From Phascolomyces articulosus (lineage: Eukaryota; Mucoromycota; Mucoromycetes; Mucorales; Lichtheimiaceae): a stretch of 64,000 nt of DNA. The translations under genes and the position numbers were made by a program. The stretch's first letter is position 1. Each line of letters begins with the position of its first letter. The stretch spans positions 558,001-622,000 of the forward strand of contig JAIXMP010000022.1 in the NCBI GenBank assembly GCA_025677815.1. The letters run 5' to 3'. The notes beneath the pieces were generated by a model. That model was not told where the DNA came from. It ran no database searches and saw nothing but the letters and a program-made list of their open reading frames with translations. This document shows, piece after piece, positions 1-12,033 of this stretch.

Positions 1-42
1 TATTTACAAATTTCTTGCAGTAGCCGAGACTGTAAAGCAGAA

Positions 43-234
43 TTGTAAATTTGATGAGTTGTAAATTTCTTCCAGAAAGTTGTAAATTTGCAATACCAAC
101 GTAAGGTATTGCAAAATTTGTTTTTCGGCTCCACTTAATTTTTACTTACAATCCAAGTTGCAATCCACTGCTGCTGCAAACAACAGCTGTAGTACCATCT
201 GAATTTTACAATCCCAGTTACTGAAAATTTACAA
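43..234. repeat. Degenerate inverted-repeat block with a perfect 8-bp hairpin
   Basis: TTGTAAATTT occurs at 43-52, 59-68 and 80-89. The reverse complement AAATTTACAA occurs at 225-234, with related TTTACAAT strings around it. Between them GCAATACC / GGTATTGC (90-97 and 105-112) forms a perfect 8-bp stem with a 7-nt loop. The layout suggests one end of a small non-autonomous element, but the other end may lie outside the window and no target-site duplication was identified. No coding capacity is visible from 1 to about 560. Confidence 0.35.
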
Positions 235-562
235 TTTTTTTTTACAATCCACCACTGTATACACTCTAAGTTGCGCATGACCTATACTCCTCATTATAGA
301 ATAATAAATACCATTTGTTTTAAGAATGAACCTTATCAGGAAGCTTTATTTTTAAAGTTACACAATTTCTTGAAAACAGTTTAGCAAGAATTCGCATTAT
401 TTTCCTTTGTGATAACGTTTCGGAAATCTTTAATGTCAGTCGCAAACAAACCTTTCTACCATATATTAGACAACAAATTACCTAATAAAGGAAGGCTGGA
501 TACTGGATCGATGAATGAAATATAATGTTAGCTTTATTACTGTGTAGGTATTTTTACTTCCG

Positions 563-690
563 AATATTTTGTAACGACAAAGTGAGCAATCGATCTGGTT
601 TGGTGTTTTATACACCTGTAACGCAGTATCTATTGCAGTTGGAGAGTTTATAGGATATGGTATCGGTTATATGGGCGGGATGAGTGGATG
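563..690 (+). pseudogene. Relic of a Dal5-like MFS transporter (fragment)
   Basis: A frame from 575 reads RQSEQSIWFGVLYTCNAV, then SIAVGEFIGYGIGYMGG. This aligns residue for residue with the RRSEQVIWFGTMF...GYAIGHMDG segment (loop plus a transmembrane helix) of the intact transporters downstream. The codon before it, where the paralogs have Tyr (FYRRSEQ / LYRRSEQ), is TAA at 572-574. No exon for the rest of the protein was found on either side. It is therefore an isolated, stop-containing piece of a sixth array member on the same strand as copies 1-3. Confidence 0.75.
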
Positions 691-699
691 CCTCAAATT

Positions 700-2367
700 T
701 ACTTACATAATAAATGTTGATCTTTCAAAAAAGAAAGAAAAAACGCATGAAATAGAAAATACTCATATTTGGCATTGAGGTATTTTTTTAAAAGAAATAA
801 AAATAATTAATTCTGTCGATAATATAAATAGCAAGATATTACAATATGCTGATGCATATCTTCAGTTTAATAATTGCTTTCAGTTTGACAGGACTCGATA
901 CCTCGAATACGTGTAACTAAAAATGAGAGGTTTATTCTCACAATGATGTATTACATTACTTTACTCCCACACGATGCCAAAGAAAGGTGAAAAAAATCTT
1001 ATGTAAACTATTGATCATTTTAGGACTAATGAATAAAGTGTGATCATGCTTTGGTCTCATACATATTATATAGTAGTGGTAAATTAAAAATTGCAAATGC
1101 TAATCGAATCTTTTCTACTATTTTATTTTTCCTTATAACCATCAAAGATGTAGTAACAAAAACTGTAGACCGTCATAATCAAGCTGTTCATCTTTTCGTG
1201 ATCTTATTTGTATATAGGTATCCAACAATGACCTATAGATAAGCAGAATGTGTGCTGCTTCATGTTAGCCAATATCAAAGTGCTTACACGTAGCATTGGA
1301 TTAACTATTATGATGGGGCACTTTCCTACTGATCACATAAAAGATTGTGGTAGGAGGTACATGCTATTAAAAGTATGTGTGTGTAACAATCAGCAGTTGC
1401 TCCCAGCGGGTTTATAGCATAGAGAAAATTCATGTATTCTTTTGATGATCAATTTGAGTCTTACAAACCTTTGTAAGCATCTTTCAAACATGTTTTATCT
1501 AGTAATTTGGTATACTTGTGGAACCAACTTATTTCTAAACCTTGCGCGGAAGAATAGATTCAACAGTCCGTCGTGTATATCGATTCACACAGTACCACTT
1601 ACGAAGAAGTTATTTCCGTAGACTTGTGATCCTACAAAGGAAGAAAAAAATAATAGCTTCTTTATTTTGTTGTTTAGTTATTGAGTTATAGTAACCAGTA
1701 AAATATATTGCATACATAAAGATATATAAAATTTATTCATATTTTGGCTTTCATTTCTTGCGACTATGCATTTTTGCATTAGTAACAAATACAAAGAGAG
1801 AAAGAAACTGGGAGACTCGAAAAAGAGTGTCTCTATCATAGTGTAACATTACCCAAGTGTCACCTCAACACAGAGTTTAATAGTAACCAATTCTTATTAC
1901 GTAGAGCAGCTAGTTTACTTTTAACCACCTCACCCAGATACAAGTTATGAATTATGCAATAATGGCTATCATTGTCGTGCTAAAAAACGCTTTATGTTGC
2001 AAGAAACCAAGAAGTATTTTTTTCCGTCGTGAAAAATATAGAGATTGCTCTCATAATAATTTTTTTTTCAGTGATAAAGAATACAGCGTGAAAATACTGA
2101 ATCTAGAGAACAAGAAACAAAAAAAGACTTTCCTAAAACTCTATTTCCGAATAGATGACAAGGGACAATAAGCGGTTCTAATTTAGTATAAATACCTTTT
2201 TTTTTCAACAATCCATATTTAATTCCCTTTTTCCTTTTTTTTCGCATATCGCAATCAGTTATTTTACTGTTTTGGTTGTTGTATAGCATCATTTCATCGC
2301 TATTCAATTATTATTTTCAAAACCGTTTTGATAATACATTACGTGTGTTATAGAATAGATTTTCTCA
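700..2367. other. Intergenic, no gene seen; upstream region of transporter copy 1
   Basis: AT-rich sequence with only short frames of biased composition. No tRNA, repeat array or recognisable coding relic was found. The last few hundred bases must hold the promoter of the transporter starting at 2368; no clear TATA element stands out. Confidence 0.5.
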
Positions 2368-4531
2368 ATGTCCAACGAAAAGCCAACCATTGTTCCAGGA
2401 ACAGATGAAAAAGCCGAAGTTTCATCATCAATAGAAAATGGAACAAATTGTAATGAAAACACCAAATCCGTCAAATCGCTTGCGGAAAAGAAATTGGTAA
2501 AGAAGATCAATTGGGTGTTTATGCCTTTAGTTGTCATGATATTATTTGTCCAGGTATTTATTTAATTTATCGCTTGTGAATGAGAATAAACAATGCTGTT
2601 ATATAAATTTTAATTTGAATTGATCGAATACTTTGTTATTTGATCTTGCTCTTCTTTCTGGTGTTTTATTATCAATTAAGTTTGTAGATAAGTCTACACT
2701 GACCGTTTCTGCGTAAGTTCTGTTTTGAATTACTATTCTGGAAATTTTAAAAATCCAGGGATACGCTTTCGATCCTAACGTTGTTGCACAAATTCAATTA
2801 TTTTAGTTTATTTGGAATTTATGAAGATACTGGAATCACCCATGATGAGTTTGGTTGGTTAGGTTCCATATTCTATATTGGTTATCTTGTAATTCAGGTA
2901 CATAGTTGAGTAAATGTACAGGGCGGGGTTGGCTTTATCATCATGTACTGACAATAATAAGAAATGAATCAAAATTAAAATTAGTTACCAAACCAGTATT
3001 TCTTACAACGAATGCCGATATCAAAGTATTTAGGCGTTATCCTTATGGTCTGGGGCCTTACTCTTGCATTTCATGCATTGGGTAAAAACTTTCATCAGTT
3101 AGCTGGGTTACGATTTTTGTTGGGATTTTTTGAAGGATGTACCTATCCAGCGGTTAGTAAATTCACAAGAAACAATGGCTTCTTCTATTATTACGATGTT
3201 TGCTAATTGATGAGGATGATATACCATGAAGGTGTTTTTGCTTATTAGTACTTTGTATCGTCGATCCGAGCAAGTAATTTGGTTTGGAACAATGTTTGCA
3301 ACAAATGCTGCATCGATCATTATTGGAAGTTTGCTAGGATATGCTATTGGTCACATGGATGGGCATTTAGGAATCCGTGCATGGAAATGGTAGTAAAAAT
3401 AATACTATTTTTTCATGCTGCTTAATGATGCCAATGTCGTTTTTTCTAAACTAATTCACCGTGCTATATATAATAGGGGAATGCTTATTTTTGGGATTGT
3501 AACCTTTTTCTTAGGCTTTCCGTTCTTTTTATTCTTGGCTGACAAACCAAAGTCGCGTTGGTTTCGACTCACAGAAGAAGAAGAAAAGATTGTTGATGAA
3601 CGAACGAGAGATAATGCAGTTGTTCAGAATAAAGAAATTAAACGCTCTCATATCTTGGAAGCTGTTAAAGAACCAAGGTTATACATTTTCTTTTTGACTT
3701 CGCTTTTCCTCAATCTCCAAAATGGTGCAATTTCTACATTTGCGTCACAGATCATTGCCAGCATGGGATTTGATGTTTGTAATCTATAGAATTTTATAAT
3801 CATATTGATATTTCAAGTATAAAATAACATTACATACCATAACTGATACCATTTTTTGTTATTTTGCAATTTTAATTAGTCTTTAACTTCTGTTCTTTTA
3901 AATCTTCCATATGGTGCTTCAATCATGCTGTTCGTTGGAATTTTTACATTCCTTAGTCATCATTTCAATGAAATTGGGTATGTCGCAGTTGCCAGCTGCA
4001 TCGTTCCATTACTCGGAGCAATATTTTTACTTGTCCTTCCACTCGGCCCGGTCCAATTACTTGGCCTTTACATGAGCACCACTAGTCCTGCGTATATCCT
4101 GTTGCAGACATACATTTCCAATAATGTTGGAGGCTATACAAAGAAGATTTTTTACACGAGTGCAAACATTGTTGCATTTTGTCTAGGAAACTTTATTGGT
4201 CCATTAATGATGGTTGGACATCAGGTATTGAATCGTTCCCGAATAAAAGTAGAAGGATGTGGGAGTATAAATGTATATTGAGGACTTAATAATACATTAT
4301 TTTATTTCTAATCAATAATGTTTTCAGGCACCAAGGTATATTGGTGCACAGCTTGGTTTCGCAGTGGCCGATCTTTTATGCGCTCTCATGTTCCTTTATG
4401 TCCGATGGTCAAGTGGTAAAGAAAATACTCGTCGACAAAAACTCAAAGAAGACGGTTTAATACCAGAGTGTGATGATAGGATACAAGATCAAACAGACAA
4501 GGAAGACTTGTCATATGTATACCGACTTTGA
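2368..4531 (+). CDS. Dal5/allantoate-permease-like MFS transporter, copy 1
   Basis: Exons 2368-2553, 2681-2712, 2807-2897, 2985-3152, 3232-3389, 3477-3774, 3880-4224 and 4328-4531 give 493 aa. The product is a plasma-membrane-type anion:cation symporter of the fungal Dal5/Tna1 family; the substrate (allantoate, nicotinate, ureido compounds, dipeptides or other) cannot be told. Visible marks: a hydrophilic N-terminus ending KKLVKKINWVFMPL, the GIYEDTG loop, LRFLLGFFEG(C)TYP, RRSEQVIWFGT, the central loop DKPKSRWFRLTEEE then VDERTRDNAVV, GGYTKKIFYT before a late helix, and a C-tail ending DLSYVYRL. Length fits the family, and splice phases were confirmed against the other four copies. It begins the array; the next copy starts 4.1 kb downstream on the same strand. 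Confidence 0.9.
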
Positions 4532-5937
4532 AGTAATATAGGATAATTTAGCATGTATTGTTTTAATATTAAATTGAGAATTTACATATCCTCCTTCTTC
4601 TTACTATTATGCACTACCACCATTATCCATCTTAATTACTTGTCATTATTACTATTTATAGGTATATTTTATTAGTTGGGTTTGTTTTTCTATGTAATAT
4701 ATGTAACTGTTATAATCAAAATATAACAGATAAGGATCATAATTCACAATCATGTTTATTTAATTTAACTACTATTATATTATAATGGCAGATGATGTCT
4801 AATACTATATTATCCGTACCTATGATGTATTTGGGTTTTGTTAGTCACTAATGGAGTAAAAAGAATATTATGTATTATATGGTAAATAAGAAGATCAAAT
4901 GCTTGAAAAAAAACCATATATGTTCTTGTGTTACAAGATCCTTTTTTTATAGGTCGCAATATAAGAGAATGACTTAAGATCTAGATTAATATAAATTATC
5001 TTTGTTTCTATCGACGTAAAATATCTATATATGCATCATATATTCCTGTCTGCAACCATGCGTTTGTTCATGCCATCATATTCCCTTTGATGATATCCAC
5101 GGGTGTTTGTGTTATACTAGTCAAGAATTCTATTGGTTTTACACAGTGTAATGATGGTACACAGTGTCTCATTCTTAATGATCTTAAATGCGTTATGTAT
5201 TAATGATGTAGACACAAATATTAATGATGGGTGATGTTGTTATTGTGAGGTTGTGTGTATATTCCTTATTTCAACCAATCTAATTATAGTATTGTATTGT
5301 TACAATTGGTGCATAGTTATAACATAAAATCTCAATACTTGAAAATCATGTGTCAAGCATCATATTATCGTTATTAGTACGAAACGTATTAGTAGTTAAT
5401 TTTGTTTAGACGTTTCGTCGCCGTATAAAAATAGAAAATGTCAGATAAGATCAATAATGCGGAATTTATTGACTTTCTTTCGCTCATAGTTTCGTTAGTC
5501 TAATCCTATTTTTCATAATGAAGTTAAAGCTGGATAGTTCATTACACATGGAAAATAAAATGAAATTATATGTAGTAGTTATGGAATAAATTGACGCTTC
5601 CTTCATATCATCAATTGCAAAAGGTTATATCATATATCTAATAAGGAAGTAGTGTAACCCCAGAAAGAACCTTAGTTATTACCATTATTACTACAAAGCA
5701 ACCCTATATATTAATACTGTTACTGCGACAACATCGGATTATCTTACCTTTTGGTATCTTCCAATTAACAAGAGATACAGATACACCGCAGCAACATATC
5801 TATAAACATAATTATCACTTATTCAGCACATTATATTATTATTTCTTGGATATTCATTTATTACCGCAGTATTTCGTAGCAACCGCATTATCTTCACATG
5901 TTGTTACTTAGGATAGAAATATTTAATCATTGGAAAA

Positions 5938-6478
5938 CATATAAATACCCCATTATTTTGTATCTGAAATAAAATCAATCAATTATATTTCTCTTTATCA
6001 TATACATAAATTTTAAGGGTATTGATTCACTCAAGACCGAATTGGCTTGTTTTAATTTTACTGTAGCTTAAAGAAAGCTCAACATTTCCAATATAGGACA
6101 GACGTAACATTCCTGATCCTTATTCTATTATCATTACCAAGTCGGAAGTAACATATCTGACTTTGATTATTATCATCACTGAATCCAAGACATTATAACA
6201 AGACTTATATTATATAGTAACATACTACACAAGTTACTCTTTTGTAATAACAAGAACTGCTTATCCAAGCTTCACTTGTTATACATTTTTATACTTCAAA
6301 CGATAATTCAATTATATATCATATCTTATTCGTATCATATATTTTATTGTGGCCTAAAGAATCCACGCTAATATAGTTGTATAATCACATATAAACAGAT
6401 ACTTGCTTAAAACATTAGTATTGTTATCTGTTGCTTTAATCGGTGTAATATATACGTTAATATTACTGGTGCTCACTA
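5938..6478 (+). mobile_element. Possible LTR-retrotransposon remnant, copy A
   Basis: A TATA-like box (5940) is followed 24 nt later by CTGAAATAA, a likely start/polyadenylation zone. About 500 nt further lies a block (6452-6478) containing ACTGGTGCTCACTA. A very similar arrangement recurs at 35.3-35.8 kb in the same orientation. TGGTGCTCAC starts with TGG and could be a primer-binding site matching the 3' CCA end of a tRNA, as found just inside a 5' LTR. No gag or pol coding is left. LTR boundaries could not be defined, so this rests on the shared pattern only. Confidence 0.3.
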
Positions 6479-7780
6479 AATATCACGAACTGATATATAA
6501 AACCCTTAGTTGCTATAAGAATTGTAATTATAAGAAGCAAATCTTATTAGTAATATCGTGTTGCTCACCAAAAGCCCTGTTACTCAATATTATTAAATAT
6601 AACTGATTAACACATTTTGATGTTTACACTTAATTATCATACCCTAAATTATTATCTATCTTACACGTAACTCATCTAGTGTTCACACTTTCATCACCAC
6701 AAAAATACTACCAACCAAATAAAGGGGCAACAGTAGTAATGGATTCTTCGGCTTTTTTTTGAGGGTACATAATGAAGAAAGTTGCTAAATAACGTTTTAA
6801 TCTTTATAGTTTAAAATACAGCAAAATAGCATTCCTTCATAGTATTCGACATATGAATTTGTCAATTTTCCATTATGGATGCTTAAAAAAGAGTTTTATT
6901 TTATGCTATTGAAATGTATCAGGTTTTTTCTCTGATCAAAAATTACTTACACATATCATTACTGATCCAAATGGAATTGTATAGATTATCTATTACATAA
7001 TGATATAGCATATCAGTTGTTTTTATTATACTTTTTTGCTGTCAGTGCTCGGCAGCTATATTAGTGTACATAGAGTCATGGTTATAGCAATTTTTTTTTT
7101 TGGAAAAGGTGGTATTAACAACATTTACTATCATCTATTAAACATGCCGCGTACATCGATTTTTCTTTAAAAATATTCCCATTGCTTGATAACAGAATAT
7201 TAACTTGTAATATAAACAACTAAATTCCAATACTCGTCATAAATATGCGTTTCTTGGAGTAGTAATCATTCAAAATTGAGGTTTCCAGAGGTTTTGTTGG
7301 GTAAAGTCAAGTAAGACTCAGTCTATTTTTATTTATATTATGCGTCACTAATGATAAAGCTTAGATACCAAATAGTGATGATTTATTGACCTAAGTATTA
7401 TTTTATTATATACATTTGAAAATACCAAAATATAACTTTCTACTATCTACTATAAGAGCATCTTTTCAAAAACGTATTTTCACGTGTTTATGGCGCTGAA
7501 GTTGTATTGTAATCTGAATTTCAGTATACATTATTCGATAGCAAAGTCCTATGTATGTCTTTAATAAGATAATATAGATGTAGTATAGCTTATACATAAT
7601 TATAATTATTTAAATTTGTTTACTTCCAATACATTGTAATACCTAGAAAGATTTGCTGTGAGCTACATATCGTGAATTCATTTTTCCAAAAAAAAAAAGT
7701 TGTATAAAACGATGTTTTGCATAACATGGGAGCTGATTGTATCTAACATCTTCTTGCTTAGTAAGGCTGTCTATGGTGAT

Positions 7781-8032
7781 GTCTTATCACGGCACATTCA
7801 TGGATAGTCAATAGGTTTTGGGTGCAATGTTGGTTTTTGTATCACTTGGGAACAAGATAATGGACCGGGGGGATTAAGAAAGGTCATATTATATTATTTG
7901 ATTATAACTTTACTTTGTCATCAACAACAAATGCTACTACTAAACGTATATGAAATGCAGTACGCAAATAGCAGCAACAGTGATCAATCACCAATTAACC
8001 ACCGAGGTCGCGGAGGAGCTTTTCATGAATAA
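7781..8032 (+). pseudogene. Degraded amino-acid-permease-like fragment
   Basis: An 84-codon frame is open except for one in-frame TAG at 7805-7807. It begins VLSRHIHG, and after the TAG reads SIGFGCNVGF...NGPGGLRK, later YEMQYANSSNS. The spacing matches the N-terminal consensus of fungal amino-acid permeases (L-R/S-R-H-I, G-x-I-G-x-G, then G-G-P-x-G-L, then E-M with a following S). Many normally fixed residues are changed, so this is an old relic at best, and chance resemblance cannot be excluded. Confidence 0.3.
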
Positions 8033-8667
8033 AATGGTTAGTGCTGTATGAATAAGAACTTTAAATTGTAAGCCGTATAGCTAGTTATTGGTTGTCACGG
8101 GGAAGACCGATTTTTTCCACTTAAGAAAACGTGTGAAACAGGGAGTATTACCCTATATAGAAACCACTAAAAATAATGGTAACACAAGCATTTCTTCCTA
8201 CTATCCTTGATCTGACCATATCAAACAGAAATTCATTATCTTTCAGAACAATTAACTTAAAATGAGTCTATACGTTATTCCAGAAAATGGAAACTTTTCA
8301 ATACGTAGTTAAATTTTATTATGTTATAAAACACTTATCTATAATATTATTCCTCTTAATAATAATATTTTTTTATTATGTATACAATTATACAAATATA
8401 TATGTTTTAAGCATGTTGTGGCTGCACATTAAAGTTTGTATGGATAAAACATACACTGTGGGTAATTTCACTATATGTTATAGTAGTATAAAGGGTGGGA
8501 AGTTATTTATCACGTTGTTGCATCAACATTTTACTGATAGCATCGACTTGATATGAACCTGTGTATATGTGTTACAGCTGTAGAAGTTTCCCACTTATTA
8601 AAAAGAAATGGATATTCCAAGATAAAAATTCCTTTTATCATTCTTTTTTCTCTTACAAGTGCAAAAA

Positions 8668-11005
8668 ATGATTTTTGGAGAAAAAAAGGATAAAACAAAA
8701 GAAAAACCAAATTTTGATATCGAAAAATTCTCCTCGGATGGCGAATCAGGAGGAAAGGATGTTACTAAAAAGTTTAACTATTCAATTGAAGAGAAGAAGG
8801 TCCTTAGAAAGATCAACATCGCCACTGTTCCATTCATATGCGCGATTCTTTTTATCCAGGTATAATAAAAGTTAAACAGTGCTTTACATAAAGTATTAAT
8901 AAATAATATATCTAATAAACTTAACAAATAATTTTAAATTTAGTTTATTGATAAGAGTACATTAAACTTTTCTGCCGTGCTTGGACTCTACGAAGATACA
9001 GGTAATTGTCTTCAATAAATATAATATAATATGAAGGATTATGTCCATAAAAAGAAGAAGCAAAGTTCAATAAGTAACGGGTTGAGTATTTTTACTTTAG
9101 GAATTACTGGTACAGAATTTAGTTGGTTAGGGAGTATCTTTTACGTAGGATATCTAGGTATGCAATATAAAAAAAAACTGATAGGCATATATATCAAGTA
9201 GCATATTATGCAACATTGTATTATTATTATTATTACTAATTGCAATTTATTATTACACAGCATTTCAGGTAAACACCAGGTATTTCTTTTATAACAAGAG
9301 TCATTATATACAGGTTCACAAGGAGTTCGGTTTAAATAAGAAATGGTAATTGTTTATTTTTTTAAAAAAAGATTCCAAATCAATACTTTATGCAACGACT
9401 GCCAATTTCCAAATATCTGGGTTCTATTCTCCTTGTATGGGGTGTAAGTTTGGCGTGTATGGCAGCAACAAAGAATTTTGGACAATTGGCTGGTCTTCGA
9501 TTCTTGCTTGGTTTCTGGGAAGCAAGTACGTATCCTTGTATTTTTTTGCTTATAAGTACGTTCTATCGTCGTCATGAACAAGTTACTTGGTATGGTACTA
9601 TGTTCATATGTAACAGTGTGGCCACGTCATGTAAGTTTTGGGAATGGTTATAGTCAATATTTCAGAAGAAACATTGAATCTGTATATTTAATGTTAATCT
9701 TCATGTTTTATACTATAGGTGGTGGACTGATAGGTTATGGAATCGGCCATATGGATGGGGTTCATGACCTAAGTGCTTGGCAATGGTGTAGTAAGTAGTA
9801 GTATTTTATAGTGTATAAGATGCTCGTTTGGTTTACTAAAAATATTTGTATTTTTTGAATTTAAGTGCTTATTTGGGGAGTCATAACCACAGTACTAGGG
9901 TTCGCCTACTTTTTCTTTCTTCCAGACAAACCAAAATCGCGATGGTTTCATCTTACTCCAGAAGAAGAAAAAATTGTTGATGAACGGACTCGTGACAACA
10001 CTGTGGTACAGAACAAGGTTATTAAGATGGAGCATATTTTTGAAGCACTCAGAGAACCTCGATTCTATTGCTATGTTTTGCTTTCATTCTTGCTGAATTT
10101 ACAAAATGGATGTGTCACTATTTTCTCATCTCAGATTATCAAGAACATGGGATTTTCTGTAAATATGCCCAACTGCCAATTATCATATCCATATATGGAA
10201 GAAGGATTAGTAGTAATGTAGTAATTGCAAAAACAAGTTCTGATTACTTTCTTTTTTTTCAATGTAGAACCTTGAATCAATTTTACTCAATATTCCTAAA
10301 GGATTCAGTACCATTCTTCTTTTGATTTTAGCTGTTTTTCTTAGCAAAAGATTTGGAGAAAATGGTTATATTGGCGCCTTCATGAGCATTATTTCATTCC
10401 TAGGAGCATTATTCCTAACTGTGATTCCAACTGGTGGTGCAATGCTTGTTGGGATTTTCCTCTCTGCCACATCTCCACCATACACTCTACTTCAGACAAT
10501 GATTTCTAATAATGTCAGTGGTTATACAAAAAAGATTTTTTACACTGGTGGCAATCTGGTAGCTTACTGTGTGGGCAACTTTGTTGGTCCTCTGATGATG
10601 GTGGAGCATCAGGTATATAAATAATAAGATAATGTATATCAAAATCATTGTTATAATAATTATGATAACTCATCAAAAAACGATTTTTTGTAAATGTAGG
10701 CGCCTAGGTATCTCGGGGGCATGATTGGATACATGGTATATTGCTCGGCGTTTGGTTAATGGGTTATTGACTTGAAAGACATAAATGACATGGTACGGAT
10801 ACTAAAATAAATGCATAACAAAATATAATAGGTAGCAGATGTGTTAGCGGCAATTTTGTTTGTATATGTACGTTGGTCCCTCGCCACAGAAAACAAGCGG
10901 CGTCAAAGGTTGAAAGACGAAGGTCAATTACCACCACAAATCGATCAAAGAGAGGCTGTCGATCTAACTGATGTCGAGGATCTCCATTTTATGTACCGTC
11001 CATAG
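8668..11005 (+). CDS. Dal5-like MFS transporter, copy 2 (10 exons, 8-nt microexon)
   Basis: Exons 8668-8859, 8944-9001, 9101-9157, 9261-9268, 9372-9630, 9719-9790, 9866-10158, 10268-10612, 10700-10735 and 10832-11005 give 497 aa. It is the same family as copy 1 and shares GLYEDTG, RLPISKYLG, LRFLLGFWEASTYPC, RRHEQVTWYGT, the loop DKPKSRWFHLTPEEE and VDERTRDNTVV, and GYTKKIFYTGGN. The 8-nt exon CATTTCAG supplies Ala-Phe-Gln at the position where copy 1 has Val-Ile-Gln, and is flanked by a CACAG acceptor and a GTAAAC donor. The first ATG after the upstream stop region is 8668. This copy has the most introns of the five, including one that splits the C-terminal helix region (10736-10831), which no other copy shows. 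Confidence 0.88.
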
Positions 11006-12033
11006 TACATAGTGGATAAAATGATGTTGTATATTTGTATAATAACCGTAATGATAACAATACTAATCTTTAGAAATTAATAAAGAAAGAGCCATGTTTT
11101 TTGTGAGGTTGCTTAAACAAAGATGTTTAGTAGTATAATCTGAGGGCCGTTACTTCTATATAAAGTAATCTGTACAACAACAAGGTGCATTTTTGTTTAA
11201 AATCCTGCAGAATGTGTTATTACTCATTACCAATGTCAACTAAAATGCCTATATATATAAACATGCTAATCTATTTGACTCTTTAATGATTGTGCCATTA
11301 GCAATATCATAAAGTCTTCATTTAATGTACAGTGTTTTCAAGCATTAGCATTTACTAGTACCAGGAACACATATTTTATGGTTCTTTTTTCTTATTTACT
11401 AAAAGGAATTTATTTATACAAGAAGCAAGGAACTCTGCCACTCCAATCTATAATGTTTGATACACCTTTACAACGTGTCTCAGCCAAATTGCGGTTGTGT
11501 TTATTGACACTTGATGGATGGGGCTTTGATTTTGCCATATGTGGAAAACCTTAAATTACACAAACTCATAAACTCATGTGGTATGTGTCGTGATAATTAT
11601 GGCGGATCAATACCAAGCCAATAGAAATGGAGATAACAGAAGAGTAGTGATAAAATAAAGAGTAACGTGAAAGATGTCGTTTATTGTTTTAATGGTCAGG
11701 GGTATTTATATGTTTTCTAACTACTTGTGATAATAATAAATTATATAATAAAACTAATGACAATAATATGTATACGTGGAATAATGGAGGATGCGATACG
11801 TGTTCATGACTGTCAATTGAATACGTGTTCGAATAATTAATAAGATGATGGATGATAAATACGTGGCATAATAAAATGCAAATACGATAGCAGCGATAAG
11901 GTGTTACAAAAATAAATTAAAAAAGGAAATGGTAGTAACCCTTATTTTTAGTTACGACATATGTAACTGTTTATATAAATCTACATGCAAGGTGTGTGTT
12001 TGTGTTTCCACCCCTTTTCCACTCTTTTTCAAT
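11006..12033. other. Intergenic region upstream of transporter copy 3
   Basis: No intact gene. It holds a 33-codon orphan frame (11453-11554) and a cluster of four ATACGTG motifs (11772-11865), listed separately. The remainder is AT-rich without visible features. Confidence 0.5.
11772..11865 (+). promoter_or_regulatory. Four direct ATACGTG motifs upstream of transporter copy 3
   Basis: ATACGTG begins at 11772, 11796, 11821 and 11859, all in the same orientation, spaced 24, 25 and 38 nt. The cluster ends about 170 nt before the chosen ATG at 12034. TACGTG is a core recognised by several bHLH and bZIP factors. I infer a regulatory cluster specific to this copy; I did not see such a cluster before the other copies. 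Confidence 0.4.

Larger units (their letters stand above)
4532..8667. other. 4.1-kb gap with relics, no intact gene
   Basis: The stretch separates transporter copies 1 and 2. It holds an LTR-like remnant (about 5938-6478), a possible transporter C-terminal scrap (7046-7084) and a degraded amino-acid-permease-like frame (7781-8032), listed separately. Short frames at 6403-6606 and 8287-8556 have the Ile/Tyr/Lys-rich composition expected by chance in such AT-rich DNA. The rest shows no structure I can name. Confidence 0.5.

Noticed and set aside
6403..6606. 67-codon frame near LTR-like remnant A
   Set aside because: It does not start at an ATG and reads through the proposed LTR end; the resemblance to a membrane protein comes from AT bias.
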